64,000 bases of DNA. Origin: Liolophura sinensis. Lineage: Eukaryota > Mollusca > Polyplacophora > Chitonida > Chitonidae. The DNA is taken from contig NC_088302.1 in assembly GCF_032854445.1 (NCBI RefSeq), positions 34,565,979 through 34,629,978 on the forward strand, given 5' to 3'. Under the pieces are notes generated by a model. That model did not search any database, was not told where the DNA came from, and worked only from the letters and a program-made list of their open reading frames with translations. Within the stretch, counting starts at the first letter, position 1. Every line of letters starts with the position of its first letter. Shown here piece by piece: positions 22,873 to 35,128 of this stretch. Made by a program: the position numbers and the translations under genes.

Positions 22873-23915
22873 AATATACTATCCAAAAAAAGAAACGCAT
22901 AACCCGGTTTTTTGCGGAGGTGATGCAGTCTTTTCAATTATGCATAACTAAATAAGAATTGCTATTCTGCAAATATTTTTTACACAGATTAAGGAAGGGT
23001 CCATATCTAGACAATAAGGCCATCAACTTGAGGTAAGACACTCACAATGAGTCTCCCACTTGAGTGGAATGTCAGTATCTGTTGTGACCACCACGAGCAC
23101 GAATAACAGTTCTGACACGTTATGGACTGGATGAGACGCTGGATAGAGGCCTGGGGAATGTTCTGCCACTCCTCCTGCAAACATGCAACTTGTTCTTGAA
23201 GCGTTTGGGGTTGAGGTTGACGTTGGGGTAGGCGTCGATCAAGTTCATCCCACAGATGCTCAATTGGGTTAAGATCCGGGGAACGGGACGGCCAGGGTAG
23301 CACATTTACATTGTTTTCGGCGAGGAAGTCCCTTGTGACACGTGCCGTGTGCGGTCTGGCGTTGTCCTGCTGGAACAACTCCCGCTGAACGTCAATGACA
23401 GGTAAGAGGTGTGGCTGCAGGATGGTGTCTCGGTAGCGTACGGCCGTAAGATTTCCCTGAACGTGGACAAGATTTGTACGACCAGTATACGATATTGCTG
23501 CCCACATCATCACACTCCCTCCACCAAATCTGTCCACTTAGCGTACGCAGTTAGGGGCATAACATTCGTGAGCACGTCTGTAAACCCGGTTTCTACCATC
23601 ACGTCTCTGCAATAGGAATCTGGACTCATCACTGAACCAAATGCGTCGCCAGTTGCGTAGATTCCATGCAGTCACGTTGTTACACCATCGGAGGCGATTG
23701 GCGCGATGGTGAGGACGCAGCACGATCCCAACATAGGGCCTCTTGGCTCTCAGTCCATGTTCCCTCAGCCTGTTCCGCACTGTCTGACCTGATATCCTCC
23801 TCAGTCCCGGTATGCTGGCTGCTGTGCTTTCAGCTGTAGCACAACGGTCACGCAAATGGAGGACCCTTATGTAGCGATCTTGGGCTGCTGTAGTGACACG
23901 TAGTGACACGACGAA
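22873..23915 (-). mobile_element. Tc1/mariner-like DNA transposon, 5'-truncated
   Basis: Transposase remnant plus a terminal sequence at the left end (ATCCAAAAAAAGAAACGCAT next to TA), a typical Tc1-like 3' end. No matching inverted end is visible near 23910-23940, so the element lost its 5' end. Confidence 0.85.
23007..23909 (-). pseudogene. Tc1-like DD34E transposase, truncated and with a nonsense codon
   Basis: Catalyses cut-and-paste transposition in intact family members. The reading frame runs 23909 to 23007 in one register with one TAA at about 23538-23540, just before VDRFGGGSVMMW; a Gln codon is likely ancestral there, by inference. The second helix-turn-helix (GQTVRNRLREHGLRAKRP), FSDESRF (first Asp), QQDNARPHTA (second Asp) and SPDLNPIEHLWDEL (Glu) are present, with exactly 34 residues between the second Asp and the Glu. 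About 300 residues remain; the first helix-turn-helix is absent. Dead copy, in the first intron of the broken cysteine-rich gene. Confidence 0.92.
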
Positions 23916-26571
23916 TATATAGTATCACCATGAAATATTAAATTTTGAAACGTAAGTATGAAACTATTCCAAATCAAGGTTAGAACTTAATGAAAATTAC
24001 TATTTTCATTTCATAAATTTGATATATCCGTGCTACAGCTGATATGAAAGTTTTTTTATTACTTTTTATTGGTTTAGACAAATACGCCTTCATACTGGTT
24101 AAAAAGTAAAAGCAGTTTGTGCAATTTAAGTTATTTTGTAATAACATATGATGGAAAATGAACAGAAAATGTATTGCGTTGAAAGTATGTTTCATCTAAA
24201 AATTATAATGTCGAGGGTCGACTGTTCCACTATATGATTACGTGCATACAGTAGTGAAAATTTCGCCCAATGTCGCTAGTTCTGACTTGGCAACTCTCCG
24301 TTCATCACCGGCTATCGGAGCCAAAGGTCCTCTTCATGACACACTCAGGTTTACTGAGTGAGTGAGTTGTGTTCTGAAAATGACTTTTGACCTAGTGTTA
24401 GGTACTTTACATACGATATAAATGGTACAATCCTTCCAGAAATCTGTGGGTTGCAGGGTAGTGCATACTCTCTATGCGGGTTATTCCTTAGACCTTTGGC
24501 ATTCAGCATGAAGGGGCACAACGTCAAACTTACCCTTGGTAAGTCGTTTCAGTTAAGCAGTAGAAGGTGAAAAAGGGGTGGAAATCCGTCCTGCAACAAG
24601 GAGGCTCCTTCATCGTCACATGACTGAACAGTTATTAAGTACGCATTAAACCCCAAGCACTCACTCACTCATTAGGGGGAATCGCCCATCAGGACTACCG
24701 ACCAATGTTTTGTGCGCCGGTTAGAGACAAAACCGCCGAACCAAATATGTTGAAACTTTACATGGTGCTTGGTTATGGTCTGCTATAGTACATATCAAAA
24801 ATGTGTCACATGACCTGGTAACCATATTGGACTTATATAAAAACCCTTTAAAAGTCTTCCTCAGGTAATCGCCAATGTTTTTTGCAAAATGTGTAACGGC
24901 ATAAAATTTTGTTACCTCAAAATGTAGTAAATTCAATCAGATTTTACACATTATCCGAAAGCAAGATTGAATGTTTGCCCCACATAGCATGGTGGACGAA
25001 ATAAAAACTTGCCATCAGGGGAAGAGAATTCCTAACTTTTGAATCGGGTCATGTTTTCTCATAAAACAAAATTACTTTTGTAAGAGAGCTAATGCGGAAA
25101 CAGAACCCTTCATGTGCACTATCGGGTAAGTCGTCAGGGTTTCTTCCGTTGAGATAAGAATGTGATCCAAAAATAACATAACCAATTTGTAATCAATTAT
25201 CATCCGATATCTATGCGTACGTTGCCGCGATGGTGACATGGTGAGAAAAAAAAGTTGTAAATATAAAAAAAATAACAACACAACTTTTAAAGGCTCAGTG
25301 ATCCAAAGAGGCATTTGCATAATGCTCACGATCTTTGCTATTTCTCTCTTCACAGAGTATTGAATCGATAAGGAAATGTAACAATTCAGTGCATAACTAT
25401 ATTCCGTGAATAGGTTTATTCCTTAGTGGAGCGATATTCTATGGTATTGGAATGCGAATGTTGAGGAAATGCATTGTCAGATCTTAAGGATACCCTCATC
25501 TGATCTTAATCACGATTTAGTTTGATCTTTTTGTGTATAACTGATGTGAGGAGCCAGTCATGGCCAAGTGCTTAATATGATTAAAGATGGAAAGTAAAAC
25601 TAGGACAGCGTGATAGCTGGCAAACATAGTCACACGAAACCAATGAAATAAGGCCTCTTGTCAATTTAGCTCAGACAGAGCTTTATTCTAACTGTTCATG
25701 TAAATGCTCAAAACTGTAGCTTGAGCTTAAAATGCTTGGACACCAGTCCCTAGGGAATTTGCGGACAAGTGTATATGTACATGTATAAATAACAACAGAA
25801 AAACAGGGTCAATTGCGTGCGGTATATTCGGAAGGTCAACAAATTCTGGTGACATCATATGACATCATATTTGCATTAACTCATTTTGCTAGCGACTTTT
25901 TCACTCGTGACTTGGCATTTTCAAAAATACAATCAGTATACAACATATTAAAAGTAATATATGAATATTGCATTTTAGGATAGCCTTATATTTTTTTGGT
26001 CTACATTTTGTTTCAGTTACTGATTTTTGTCTCGTTGACATGACGTTATTTGTTACTCATATTGGGCTGCGCAGTGCACTCATTGGCAAAATGCCCTCAG
26101 CTAAAAGTTGTACATTCATCGCCTTCGTCAATCCCTGCATACTATTACAAGACTCATGGCCAGTTTCCGAGCATCTGCACCCGAATTTTATGTCCCTTTT
26201 ACACCGAAGTGGAAATGTCTGTTATAAAAATATCGAAATATCTAGCAGGCAATAAGTGTGTGATGTTTCATTTTATGGTATGATGTACTATGAGTCTCTA
26301 TGAAGAGCTTCTGGAGATTTATTTGAGTTTACAGTCGATTGTAAAATAAATTATGCCACTTGCACAAAAGAGTTACGATCATGACCGTACGCCGAATTTG
26401 ACTCGTACATAATTGTGGGCTACATCATGCTGATACAGCAGCTAACAACAACAACATGTGAAAAAATTCTCGTAACATCTTTACAAGACAATTAAATTGC
26501 ACATTTTTTCGAAAAGCGAGTTTGAGTGTAGAACTATTTTCAGTGATATGATGTTTGTTGTCATGTTTCAG
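23916..26571. other. Rest of intron 1 of the broken paralogue
   Basis: AT-rich. Apart from the family B SINE at 24490-24672 no repeat or gene is supported. Confidence 0.5.
24490..24672 (+). mobile_element. SINE family B, 3' half
   Basis: CATTCAGCATGAAGGGGCAC, GGTGGAAATCCGTCCTGCAA, CAAGGAGGC, then ATGACTGAACAGTTATTAAG and CAAGCACTCACTCACTC. These match the element at 5104-5463 in inverse orientation. Confidence 0.8.
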
Positions 26572-26703
26572 CTATGTCGAAGTGTATTTTACAGCGAATG
26601 CGTCCGTTGTAGATGAGGCTACAAACACAGTGTTCAAACTGGTGGATATACCAGCAGATTGCGGAGGTCCGTTTTACCAGCCAGTTCTAATCGGAGGATG
26701 CAC

Positions 26704-28453
26704 GTAAGTGCAGTATGACATTATGTGAGTTATCCATACACAGTCGAATCACAGACATCCGCCCCACAAAAGAGCACATACCCTGCTCTCTACGCTCGCT
26801 TTTCAACACTGACGTTTAACGTTTCGTGGGGTAGTTCAGTCCCAAACAATCCGTGACCAATAAGCTTTGATGCATACCTTGCTGAGCCATAAAAATCTTG
26901 ACATAGGGTAATTGACCGTCAAAATCTGGACCTTTCCCTGCCAGCAGCTGGGAGGGGTGCCTTGCCACACCAAGGGGAGCTCACTGGGAGCTTTGTCACC
27001 ACCTGTCTTCTTGTGTCCTATCGCCCAGAATTTTCATCATTAAAACTCATACCTGTCCAAAGTTTAGACAATTTCCATCATTTTAACACCAAGCATGATC
27101 TTGCAGAGTAGTTCTGTAGGCCTGATATATGACAAACCACGTAAGACACAGTTCAAGGAGATTATCCTCTCTCTTTTACTAACATTAATCGAAACATTAG
27201 AGAAACAATTATTCTTCACATGTTTTACAAATGTAGGTATTCTCCACGTCGCATACATGAATTTACAAAATATATGTTTGTGGTCTGGAGGCAATTTCTG
27301 CACTAGAAATTATCTGGCCATCTAGGTAGTTTCGGTCATCAGCGTCCAACTGACTAATAATATATATAAGAGTGGGTCAGATCCATAGATGGTCTGCGAC
27401 GCACGTGGAATGTTCTCCGTTTCCAGTTCACTCAGATTTAGGAGTGTTAAGTAAAAATGGGGGTCTTCAGTTAGATCCGGCCTTTGACCACGTTAGTTTG
27501 CGAGACCTCCCACCCTATCCCCTCAAAACCCGCGCGAACTTGCAAGACGTAGTGCTGTGGCATGTTAAAAGTACCAGAGCTCGTGCTCGAATATCAAAAA
27601 AATGTTATACTGAAAGTTTGGAGCGAATTCACATGTCGGCTGAAAAACCTCTGCCGATTGAGGTTTCGTTTTCTCAAAACCTAGTTTGTTAAATTTAACA
27701 TATAATACAACATATAGATGATTTGACACGAGCAGTCATTGCGTCTGGAAGTTATGAAACGAGTTGAGTAAGTTTGGGGTCTCTTGCAAGGTATAGATGG
27801 AGCAATAAAATCAAAATTTGTTCAGCGAGTTTCATAAAGTTCAGATACCATGACCACAAGTGTGAGATTCTGCTATCACATAACCGAATCCTGAAATTTA
27901 CGAGAAAAAAATACGAGACAGCACGACCACGAAATGACGAGTTTCCATCAAACCGCATCAAACCTTCAAAGGCCTATAAAGTATTGAGTGGTGTCTCTTG
28001 ACGGCTGTATTTTGTAAAAAGGGCACCAAACCTCGTCCTTCCACTTTGATATATAGTGGATTGATGATAATACAAGGCAATAAAAATAATAATTTAAAAA
28101 ACAAAACTGAATGACGAAGGAAGTTGTAATTTGGGTGCCAAAACTTGGCTAAATCGCGTCTTCGGTTGTTTACTGGCCCCTGAACCCTTATCACTTGGGC
28201 TAGAAGAGTCTAATAATCACTGAACACCCGATGTTTTGAGCGTTAATGAGCCGTATTCAAGAATATTTCACTTATACGACGACGGCAAGCATTATGGTGG
28301 GAGGAAACCGGGCAGAGCTCGGGGGAAACCCACGGAGATTTAACGTGATTTATGTGGCGAATGAATAGAAAATATATATACAACTACTTAATTCTGGGAG
28401 AGGGAAGATGGATTTTACCTGCTTTACTTAATGAACCAATGTTTTTATTTCAG
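26704..28453. other. Intron 2 of the broken paralogue
   Basis: A minus-strand family A SINE fragment lies at 28240-28340. A 106-codon frame at 27372-27692 has no recognisable domain. Confidence 0.5.
28240..28340 (-). mobile_element. SINE family A fragment
   Basis: GCCGTATTCAAGAATATTTC, AAGCATTATGGTGGGAGG, AAACCGGGCAGAGCTCGGGG. Both ends are lost. Confidence 0.8.
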
Positions 28454-28599
28454 GGAAGCAAAGTGCTGTACCTATACGAGGCAACTGTACCTCCATATCT
28501 GCAGAGTTTAATTACCTGATCTACAAAAATAATTCTTTAGCGACTGAAGTCGTAAGTTTCTCGGGGGACGTTACGTGTGAATGTAGAAACACCGGTTAA

Positions 28600-31161
28600 A
28601 ATCAGGACCGGCAACCGTGGAGGAATTAGCAAGAAGTTCATATTGTCATCATTGTAAGCACTCGCCTACTGTGTGGCGATGGTCTGCAGCAAATCAATTT
28701 AAGCGTATATACCCCACACCCACGTGTAATAACGGAGGAATTAAGCTTTCGAGTGTTTGTGGTAGCAGTAGCTATAGTGTGAATTTCCCTTTAGCTGAGT
28801 CTAAGCAATGTCCAGATATCGGATATATATGGCGTAAATCCTTCAAATATATTATGCCTAAGCAACTTTGATTAAATTGTCAAATTAAAACATAGCCATC
28901 ATACCATATCCATGCTTTCAATGCTTGTATTGAGCCGTGCTCTGTATTTTCTTGCCGTTCTGACAAGCAGCTGGGATAAATAAGGGATACATATGGATGA
29001 TATTGTATACATATTATAAGGATACATGTACACGTATATAAGTGTCCGCACGCATCTTTAGATGTTAATTTTTATAGCCCCATGTTTCCATCGTTATATC
29101 AATATGCAAATATGCCGTTATATATAGAAAATATCTCTAATGTATCTTAACACTTGAACTTGTGCCTCTATATATTTTGCATTTATATATACATATATCC
29201 GCCTTTTATGTCAATATATATGTATAAATGTACTTTATCAAGAAGAATCAAATTATCTCAACCAATTAAATCATTTTAATGCATTTAGTTTAATTTCATA
29301 TATTTTGTTCTTTCGTATTTTGTTTTGGCATCCTTATATTTTTTCAGCGGTATGGGGTATCCCTGTCAAAAATATTGACCAGAGTAAACTGCCTCCTAAC
29401 TATATATCTATCGGTAGGCCTAACTGTTGATTCACTGATGAAAAGATGAATTATTTATCTAAACCTCTGTGTTATGTGTGAGGTCTTAAACCACAAAACA
29501 GTAGATATTTCAAAGTTTCGTCTTCCAATCGCTAAAGAGCGATGGAATAAATAAATAAATAAAACTATTCAAAGTTTGGAGCATACTAATTCACATATGG
29601 TACTTTCCAATAACATTTGTCAGCCTTGGGTGTTCCGACACTATACAATGCCGAGAAATATCTGATAGTGGTAATGAATCGCTTAAAACTTTCCTCGATC
29701 AGGGTCGAGATTTGGGTCATCATCAAAATATAATGAATCGGTGCATGACCGCTACTTATTTCCTGGAAGTTGCTGACAGACAGAAAGACAGATAGACAGA
29801 CATGTACAGGCAAATAAACACAGGGTAAAATAAATTAACCGTATGAAGCTGCTGTAGATTACTATACCCGTCCGACAGGTTAAGTTCTAGAAAACTGCAA
29901 GATATCACTATCTCCGTGATGTGTTTTCTTAATCTCTTGTAGGCCCTGTTCCAATATGTCGGTCCTAAAGTACAATTTCTCTTAAATAGTAAATTAATTT
30001 AACATTAATTACGAAGACCATGTACCGTATACAATCCTCTGGGCGAATGAATCCCCTTCCCATACAGTTTATTTAATTCACTCCATGCAAATCTATTTAT
30101 TATTTTTAGCAAATTTTATACAAAAACTGTAGTAGTAGTTATATAGAGATGGAATTGTGTCGATGAACATGACCTTTTCCATGATACGTAATGTTCCCGT
30201 TATGTGCCTTGAACGACATATGCGCTTGCCAGCGACTTTAAGGTCGTTTGAAGGGTCAGTTTTGAATGCATATCAAATCATGATTTTTGATGTCACAACG
30301 TGTCAGAGGTTAAGAAAACGCGCCTATGCTTGACCTATCTGTAATTGAGTCATTGTTAATGTTCAACATCTAAAGTTAATGAAACAAAAGCGAAGAAAAT
30401 ACTTTTTCGTTCCGATCATTCCGATGAAGAGAGTGGTGTGACCTTAACGCAAGATGTTAGGTTATTCCGCAATAGAAGTAATTTTTCGTTAAAGCAGGAG
30501 AATACATAATAATGATGCCAAAATCAGATGAAAGAGCGTCAAAACTTATTTGCAAATATTGTCTTTAATATTTTTTTCCGATTCTTCTTTTTTTGTTTTG
30601 TCAGGAGAAAATGGGATTTGAAAATATTTTGTATGGTGCGTATTTGGGACCACCGTTTGGCACTTATCTTCGTTGCATAATAAATATTTGCAAATATATT
30701 TATTAAATATGTGTTACATTTTCATTTATAACATTATTAACATTATATATCAAAAGATGGTCCAAAATACCCACCATGCAAGTCTGTCATATGATTGATG
30801 CTAAAATGCATTCTGTTATTATAACATAAAATTGTGCTGTATTAAACAAAATATTCTGTTAGCCTAATAGAATCTATATGTTGAATTAATAGGACGCTTT
30901 TGTTATGTATAACAGAATAATCTGCTGCTATAGCAGAATACATCCTAGTATCAATCAGACAACAGACTTTCTGTTAAATTTAACAGATTACTTCTCTAAG
31001 ATCAGCCAGTTAGTTTACCTATGAATAGTCTGCAAGGTTTGTACGACATACATGTATAGGCCGCTTTCTAGAAGATTTCTGCTTGTTTATTTCAGTCTGC
31101 TTGTAACTCGAAGTGAGCAAACTGGAACATATATCCAGTTACATCCAATACATATATCCCA
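28600..31161. other. AT-rich intergenic stretch
   Basis: Many TATATA runs and a short (AAAT)n stretch near 29548. An MITE copy lies at about 30785-31010. I see no gene. Confidence 0.5.
30785..31010. mobile_element. CTGTTAA-type hairpin MITE
   Basis: Contains GATGCTAAAATGCATTCTGT near one end and GCAGAATACATCCTAGTATC, then TTCTGTTAAATTTAACAG, near the other. These blocks are inverted relative to each other, as in the copy at 31162-31398. Confidence 0.7.
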
Positions 31162-31398
31162 CACTCAAAAAAGTAGTCTGTTAATTTTAACAGAAACCCT
31201 GTTGTCAGGGTGGTGCTAGAATGTATTCTACTATTGCAGCAGGTTATTCTGTTAATATAACTCACACATTGTAATAATTCAACATAAAGATTCTATAACA
31301 CCAATAGGGTATTATGGTGAACATGACATAATATTGTGTTATAATACCAGAATACATTTATAACATCACTCAGATTAACAGATGGATTTTTCTGAGTG
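31162..31398. mobile_element. CTGTTAA-type hairpin MITE, best complete copy
   Basis: 237 bases between CACTCAAAAAAGTAGTCTGT and its inverted partner TTTTTCTGAGTG. Subterminal GTGCTAGAATGTATTCT is mirrored by AGAATACATTTATAACATCA. No coding capacity. Related copies lie at 30785, 59595 and 59961, with halves at 33866 and inside each tandem unit (about 2985-3070). Confidence 0.8.
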
Positions 31399-31561
31399 CA
31401 GTTAAAAGACAAGTGTTATCAACGTCAATCATAGCGGAATCTCAACGAAACTGTCCGTTGAAATGCAAAATCCGTTTTACAGTTTCTTTGTGACAATAAT
31501 AAAGCAACGACTGTTAACTGACATGTGGGTTTATCTTTGTTCCAGTTTCTGTTTTCTGATG

Positions 31562-31690
31562 CGATCATGAGAGGCTGTTACTTACAGCTACTTCTGAACT
31601 GTGTAGCTGAGATTAGAGCCCAGTCTTTACCTACCCTTAATCTCTCCACTAACCATCATCACAAACCACTTAAGAACTATGGGAAAGTGT
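31562..31690 (+). other. Possible orphan signal-peptide exon
   Basis: After acceptor TTTGTTCCAG an in-frame ATG (31569) opens MRGCYLQLLLNCVAEIRAQS, which reads like a short secretory leader, and runs to a donor-like GTGTAAGT at about 31688. I cannot join it to a downstream exon. It may be chance. Confidence 0.2.
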
Positions 31691-31844
31691 AAGTCAAAAT
31701 TAGGACAGATTCATGCAGAAAGAAATAATTTTCAACGATGATCAAATGAAGCATTTAAGGAACATGTTCTGGGCGAATGAATTACGTACCGTGTATCGTG
31801 CAAGTATATAAACTGTCGATAAACAGTTCGTGCATGAACAGTGC

Positions 31845-32042
31845 CTTATTTATTTATTTATTCATTCATTTATTTATTTATTTATTGGTACCTTTTGCCG
31901 TACTCAAGAATATTTAACTTATACGACTGCGGCCAGAATTTTGGTGGAAACCCGCCGCCATCCACAGGATGCTGCATGGCAGACATTCATAAGTTCCGCC
32001 AGAGAGGAAGACAGCATGAACTGGACTTGGAACAGTGCTTTA
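31845..32042 (-). mobile_element. SINE family A copy
   Basis: Long (TTTA)n tail, then GCCGTACTCAAGAATATTTA, CGGCCAGAATTTTGG, CATCCACAGG and GAGGAAGACAGCATGAACTG. The head is missing. Confidence 0.8.
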
Positions 32043-33865
32043 TAGGAACGTTTTGTAATGTTCTCTTTTATAATGACTACTAATCTGTTATTTTCAGGTA
32101 AGACTGGTGCTGCTTTAAACTGGGCAATTGCTTCGAGATATAAGTGCTTGTCAAGTTTATGGTGTATGTACCTGGTGCCTTAGCTGGGACAATGGCAGTA
32201 CAGGAGATCGTGATCACTGTGGGATGTGAATGTCATAACGTTTATTAACAAGAAATCGGCATTTATAGAAAACGTAGAAAATGTCGCTGATATGTAAATC
32301 AATACAAACCTTTATTAAGTCAAAACCAAGAAGGTGGCAAGGTTCTGTATATGAATGGTTCGGAGAATGGCTGAATAAACGGATGAATAGCTGCAGTCAT
32401 ACCTTTCTTTAGATGTTCTTCGGGCAACACTGACAGCAACTTGGCTTGTATCTTTAACTTTTGATCGTTGTATGTCGCAGTATAATTTGGTGTGACCATT
32501 ATATGCTTTGTTTGCTATATGGATATATGTTTGAATCAGATCTATTTGGCATATATATATACAGCTGGACAATGCACGTTTAGACATCTGCCTAAATATT
32601 TTCCTCCTTCTGCCATGCCTGTATTAAGTGAAAAATTCTTGAGCGTGGCTCCAAGGGGCGCGTGGAATCCTACTATTTAAGCATTCACATGAACAGTAAA
32701 AATAGAACCCTAGCTATACTAAAATGAAGTAAATGGGTAGGAGGTCGGATTCACCGGTTATATACATACTTGCATTTGTCCATGAGCCACCTATCACACT
32801 GTCATCGCTGCTCAAGTTTTACTCTCCATGGATTAGCCTTTTTGGTCTTGATAAACCAAATACTGTTGATGCGACTTCTGTACAGTATGTCTGTGAAAAT
32901 ATAATAAAATGACATTTGTTTGGAGAAAAATGGTTTAGCTTCGACTCGACAGAGTGGAGATACGCCTGAATGAGCACATACACAGAGCATGACCAAAACA
33001 TGCAATATAGCCTACATTTATGAACTACTTTGTTCTGGTAATGGATTCACCCTTCTATTGATATATATAAACCAGTACCGGTAGTTTCTAATCTATTTGC
33101 ATAAGTATACACGCCTGCTGGCATGCAATCAAAAGTGCGAGGAAATTCTGGAAAATTCTTCAGGCTAACTTTTAATTTTTTGACTGCAAACCCCTCTGTG
33201 GATACCCTAACTCCTCAACCTTTATGCACATGAAAGAGCAGCTTTTAATGTAATTTATGCACATTCATAATTAGATATTTTTACACAAAACTGCCAATTT
33301 GGCCAATTTCAGGGCTTCGCAAACATATTGTATCAATATATACTGAATAATGTCTTCAAAATATGCTTGAATTAACACTTTGCAAACATGGGAGAAGGTG
33401 GAAGAGTTACGGAATATCCCAAATCTGCCTGCTTTCATAATACTCCTATGGTTTATTTTTTGTTTGATTACTTGATTACCGTTCAACGCCGTAGTCAATA
33501 AAATTTTACCACGTAAGTCTGTTGCCTGAGTAATACCAGAATTTGTTCTGTTGTTGTGTTATGGCAGTATATAGCACACATATTTCATTACTGCATGCAA
33601 CATAAAGATTGTATTAGGCTGCTGCAATCACACCGTGTAGATCCAGTATTTTCATAGAGAAGACTGTATAAGCCTATTTAAAAAAAGCAAACAATAATTC
33701 ATTTAATGATAGGATGTACTGATCATCAGTTATACTCCAAAGTTCGGTGTATATAAGCAAGCTGATGACAAACACTCAACCTGCACTCTCGTAGGCCCCA
33801 AGTTTGTTTTGTTTCGGGATAAGCTGATTGTTGCCTCGAATACACTATACTGCTAATTCTAATTA

Positions 33866-33965
33866 GGCCTACTCTCAAAAATAATAATCTGTTCAGTTTA
33901 ACATAAAAACCTGTTGTCTGAGTGATGCTAGAATGTATTCTGTTAATATAACACGACAAGACTAT
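33866..33965. mobile_element. CTGTTAA-type MITE, half copy
   Basis: CTCAAAAATAATAATCTGTT, TTGTCTGAGTGATGCTAGAA and TGTATTCTGTTAATATAACA. The inverted half is absent. Confidence 0.65.
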
Positions 33966-34367
33966 ATAATGAGTCATATTCAATGCAATCTTTACGTAGA
34001 TTTAAAAGAAAAGATAACACTAGAGCAAATTTGTATGCATCGATGAAGTATCCCACAGTATATTAGCTTACGTTTATATTTCTGTGATGTTGCACACATG
34101 CTACCGCGATAGCACAGTTCACTGCATAGGCCTAAGCAAAATTGAGCACATGGAGACAATCAAAAGCGCCACCGTGTTATCATTTTTAACCAATCAGGCG
34201 TCAGTTATTTTTATAACCGCCACGCGTTAAATTTAACAGATTATTTTTTTTTGGATCAGATTGGGGGAAGATAAAATTTTGTAAATGAAAGCAAAATATG
34301 TTATTGATGTAATCCCAGCTTGTCTGAATGGCAAGCATGGAGTATGCCAGTATACTCATTTTTAACT

Positions 34368-34437
34368 GTCGTCAAATGACTGAAAAATTGTCAAGTACCA
34401 CGTTAAACCCCAAGCACTCACTCACTCAGTCACTCAT
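34368..34437 (+). mobile_element. SINE family B tail
   Basis: GTCAAATGACTGAAAAATTG, TCAAGTACCACGTTAAACCC and CAAGCACTCACTCACTCAG. Confidence 0.75.
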
Positions 34438-34524
34438 TTTTAATATTGTTACTTGAGTTTGTTGTTTAATGTCATATATACAAGAGTTTTTCCCTTTTAC
34501 TATGGTAAGCCTATAGCCATTTTC

Positions 34525-34690
34525 TCATGCTGGCTTCCTCTCAGGCCGTACGTGAGAAGGTCCTGCAGCAACGGATGGTTGACGGCTTCCTACGGGCTCT
34601 GCACGGTTCCCTCCAACCAGAATGCTGGTTGCCGTCGTATAAGTGAAATATTCTTGAGTACGGCGTAAAACACCAATCAAATAAATAATT
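34525..34690 (+). mobile_element. SINE family A copy, head missing
   Basis: CATGCTGGCTTCCTCTCAGG, GTATAAGTGAAATATTCTTG and AACACCAATCAAATAAATAA. Confidence 0.8.
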
Positions 34691-35082
34691 TGAATTAGTA
34701 GAATATGCAGGCCTATGTTATGTTTAACTGTAGGTCTTTTGGTGCTTCAATAACAGAATAAGTTCTAGCATGACTCAAACAAGTCTTTCCGTTAAATTTA
34801 CGCAATATGCAATAGGCCTACATCAGAAAGCGTTTTGAAACGCATTGTATAAAAGCGTTGGCTACGCCACAAGAATCGGAGTTACACATTCGCAAATAAT
34901 GTTATATAAACGTATTTGTCATAGATCTGTCAGACACTGTTTCTCATCGACACTGATTCTGTTTAAACTTTCATGACAGCTGAGTGCAAATAAGTCAAGA
35001 ACTTGAGCAGGCTGTACGAAGTTCAAGGCCAAGGCTCTTTGCAGGGGCGACGGCACTGCCGGCACGGAGCGCATGCTACATA

Positions 35083-35092
35083 GTCACGTGAC
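35083..35092. promoter_or_regulatory. Palindromic E-box (CLEAR/USF type)
   Basis: GTCACGTGAC, a perfect palindrome about 30 bases before a probable initiator. This is the consensus bound by USF and TFEB-family factors in animals; its use here is inferred from position. Confidence 0.5.
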
Positions 35093-35115
35093 TGTCACAT
35101 GATGTGGAGGAACAA

Positions 35116-35128
35116 GGAAGATGGCGTA
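35116..35128 (+). promoter_or_regulatory. YY1-type initiator, likely transcription start region
   Basis: GGAAGATGGCGTA matches the AAGATGGCG core used by YY1-dependent TATA-less promoters, where transcription often starts at or near the motif. Confidence 0.4.

Larger units (their letters stand above)
22291..28599 (+). pseudogene. Decayed paralogue of the cysteine-rich gene (copy 2)
   Basis: Homology to copy 1 is clear in three blocks. Block 1 (about 22291-22572) has C...YCP...RC..VRCPTYICLE and SFFGTEAE, against RCPALTCLEKSFLKTEHE in copy 1; it ends GGATGCGAAAA/GTATGT, matching copy 1's GGGTGCAACAA/GTAAGA in phase 2. Block 2 is exon 26572-26703 (acceptor TTTCAG, donor GTAAGT, phase 2) with VVDEATNTVFKL, ADCGGPFYQPV and IGGC. 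Block 3 is exon 28454-28599 with KCC, GNC and final CEC, ending TAA. Breaks: block 1's cysteine-rich frame hits TGA near 22520 before the GC(E) end, which reads in another frame; block 3 has one extra base between KCCTYT and GNC. I see no signal-peptide start. It is either a pseudogene or a gene carrying base-level assembly errors. Confidence 0.6.
32043..35080. other. Intergenic region before the zinc transporter
   Basis: No gene is supported. It contains a weak family A fragment near 32590-32660, an MITE half at 33866-33965, a family B tail at 34368-34437 and a family A copy at 34525-34690. Confidence 0.5.

Noticed and set aside
23120..23615. Frames opposite or overlapping the transposase (23120-23305, 23409-23615)
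   Set aside because: Shadows of the Tc1-like coding region in other frames.
27372..27692. 106-residue frame in intron 2 of the broken paralogue
   Set aside because: No recognisable domain, no splice partners, no start context of note.
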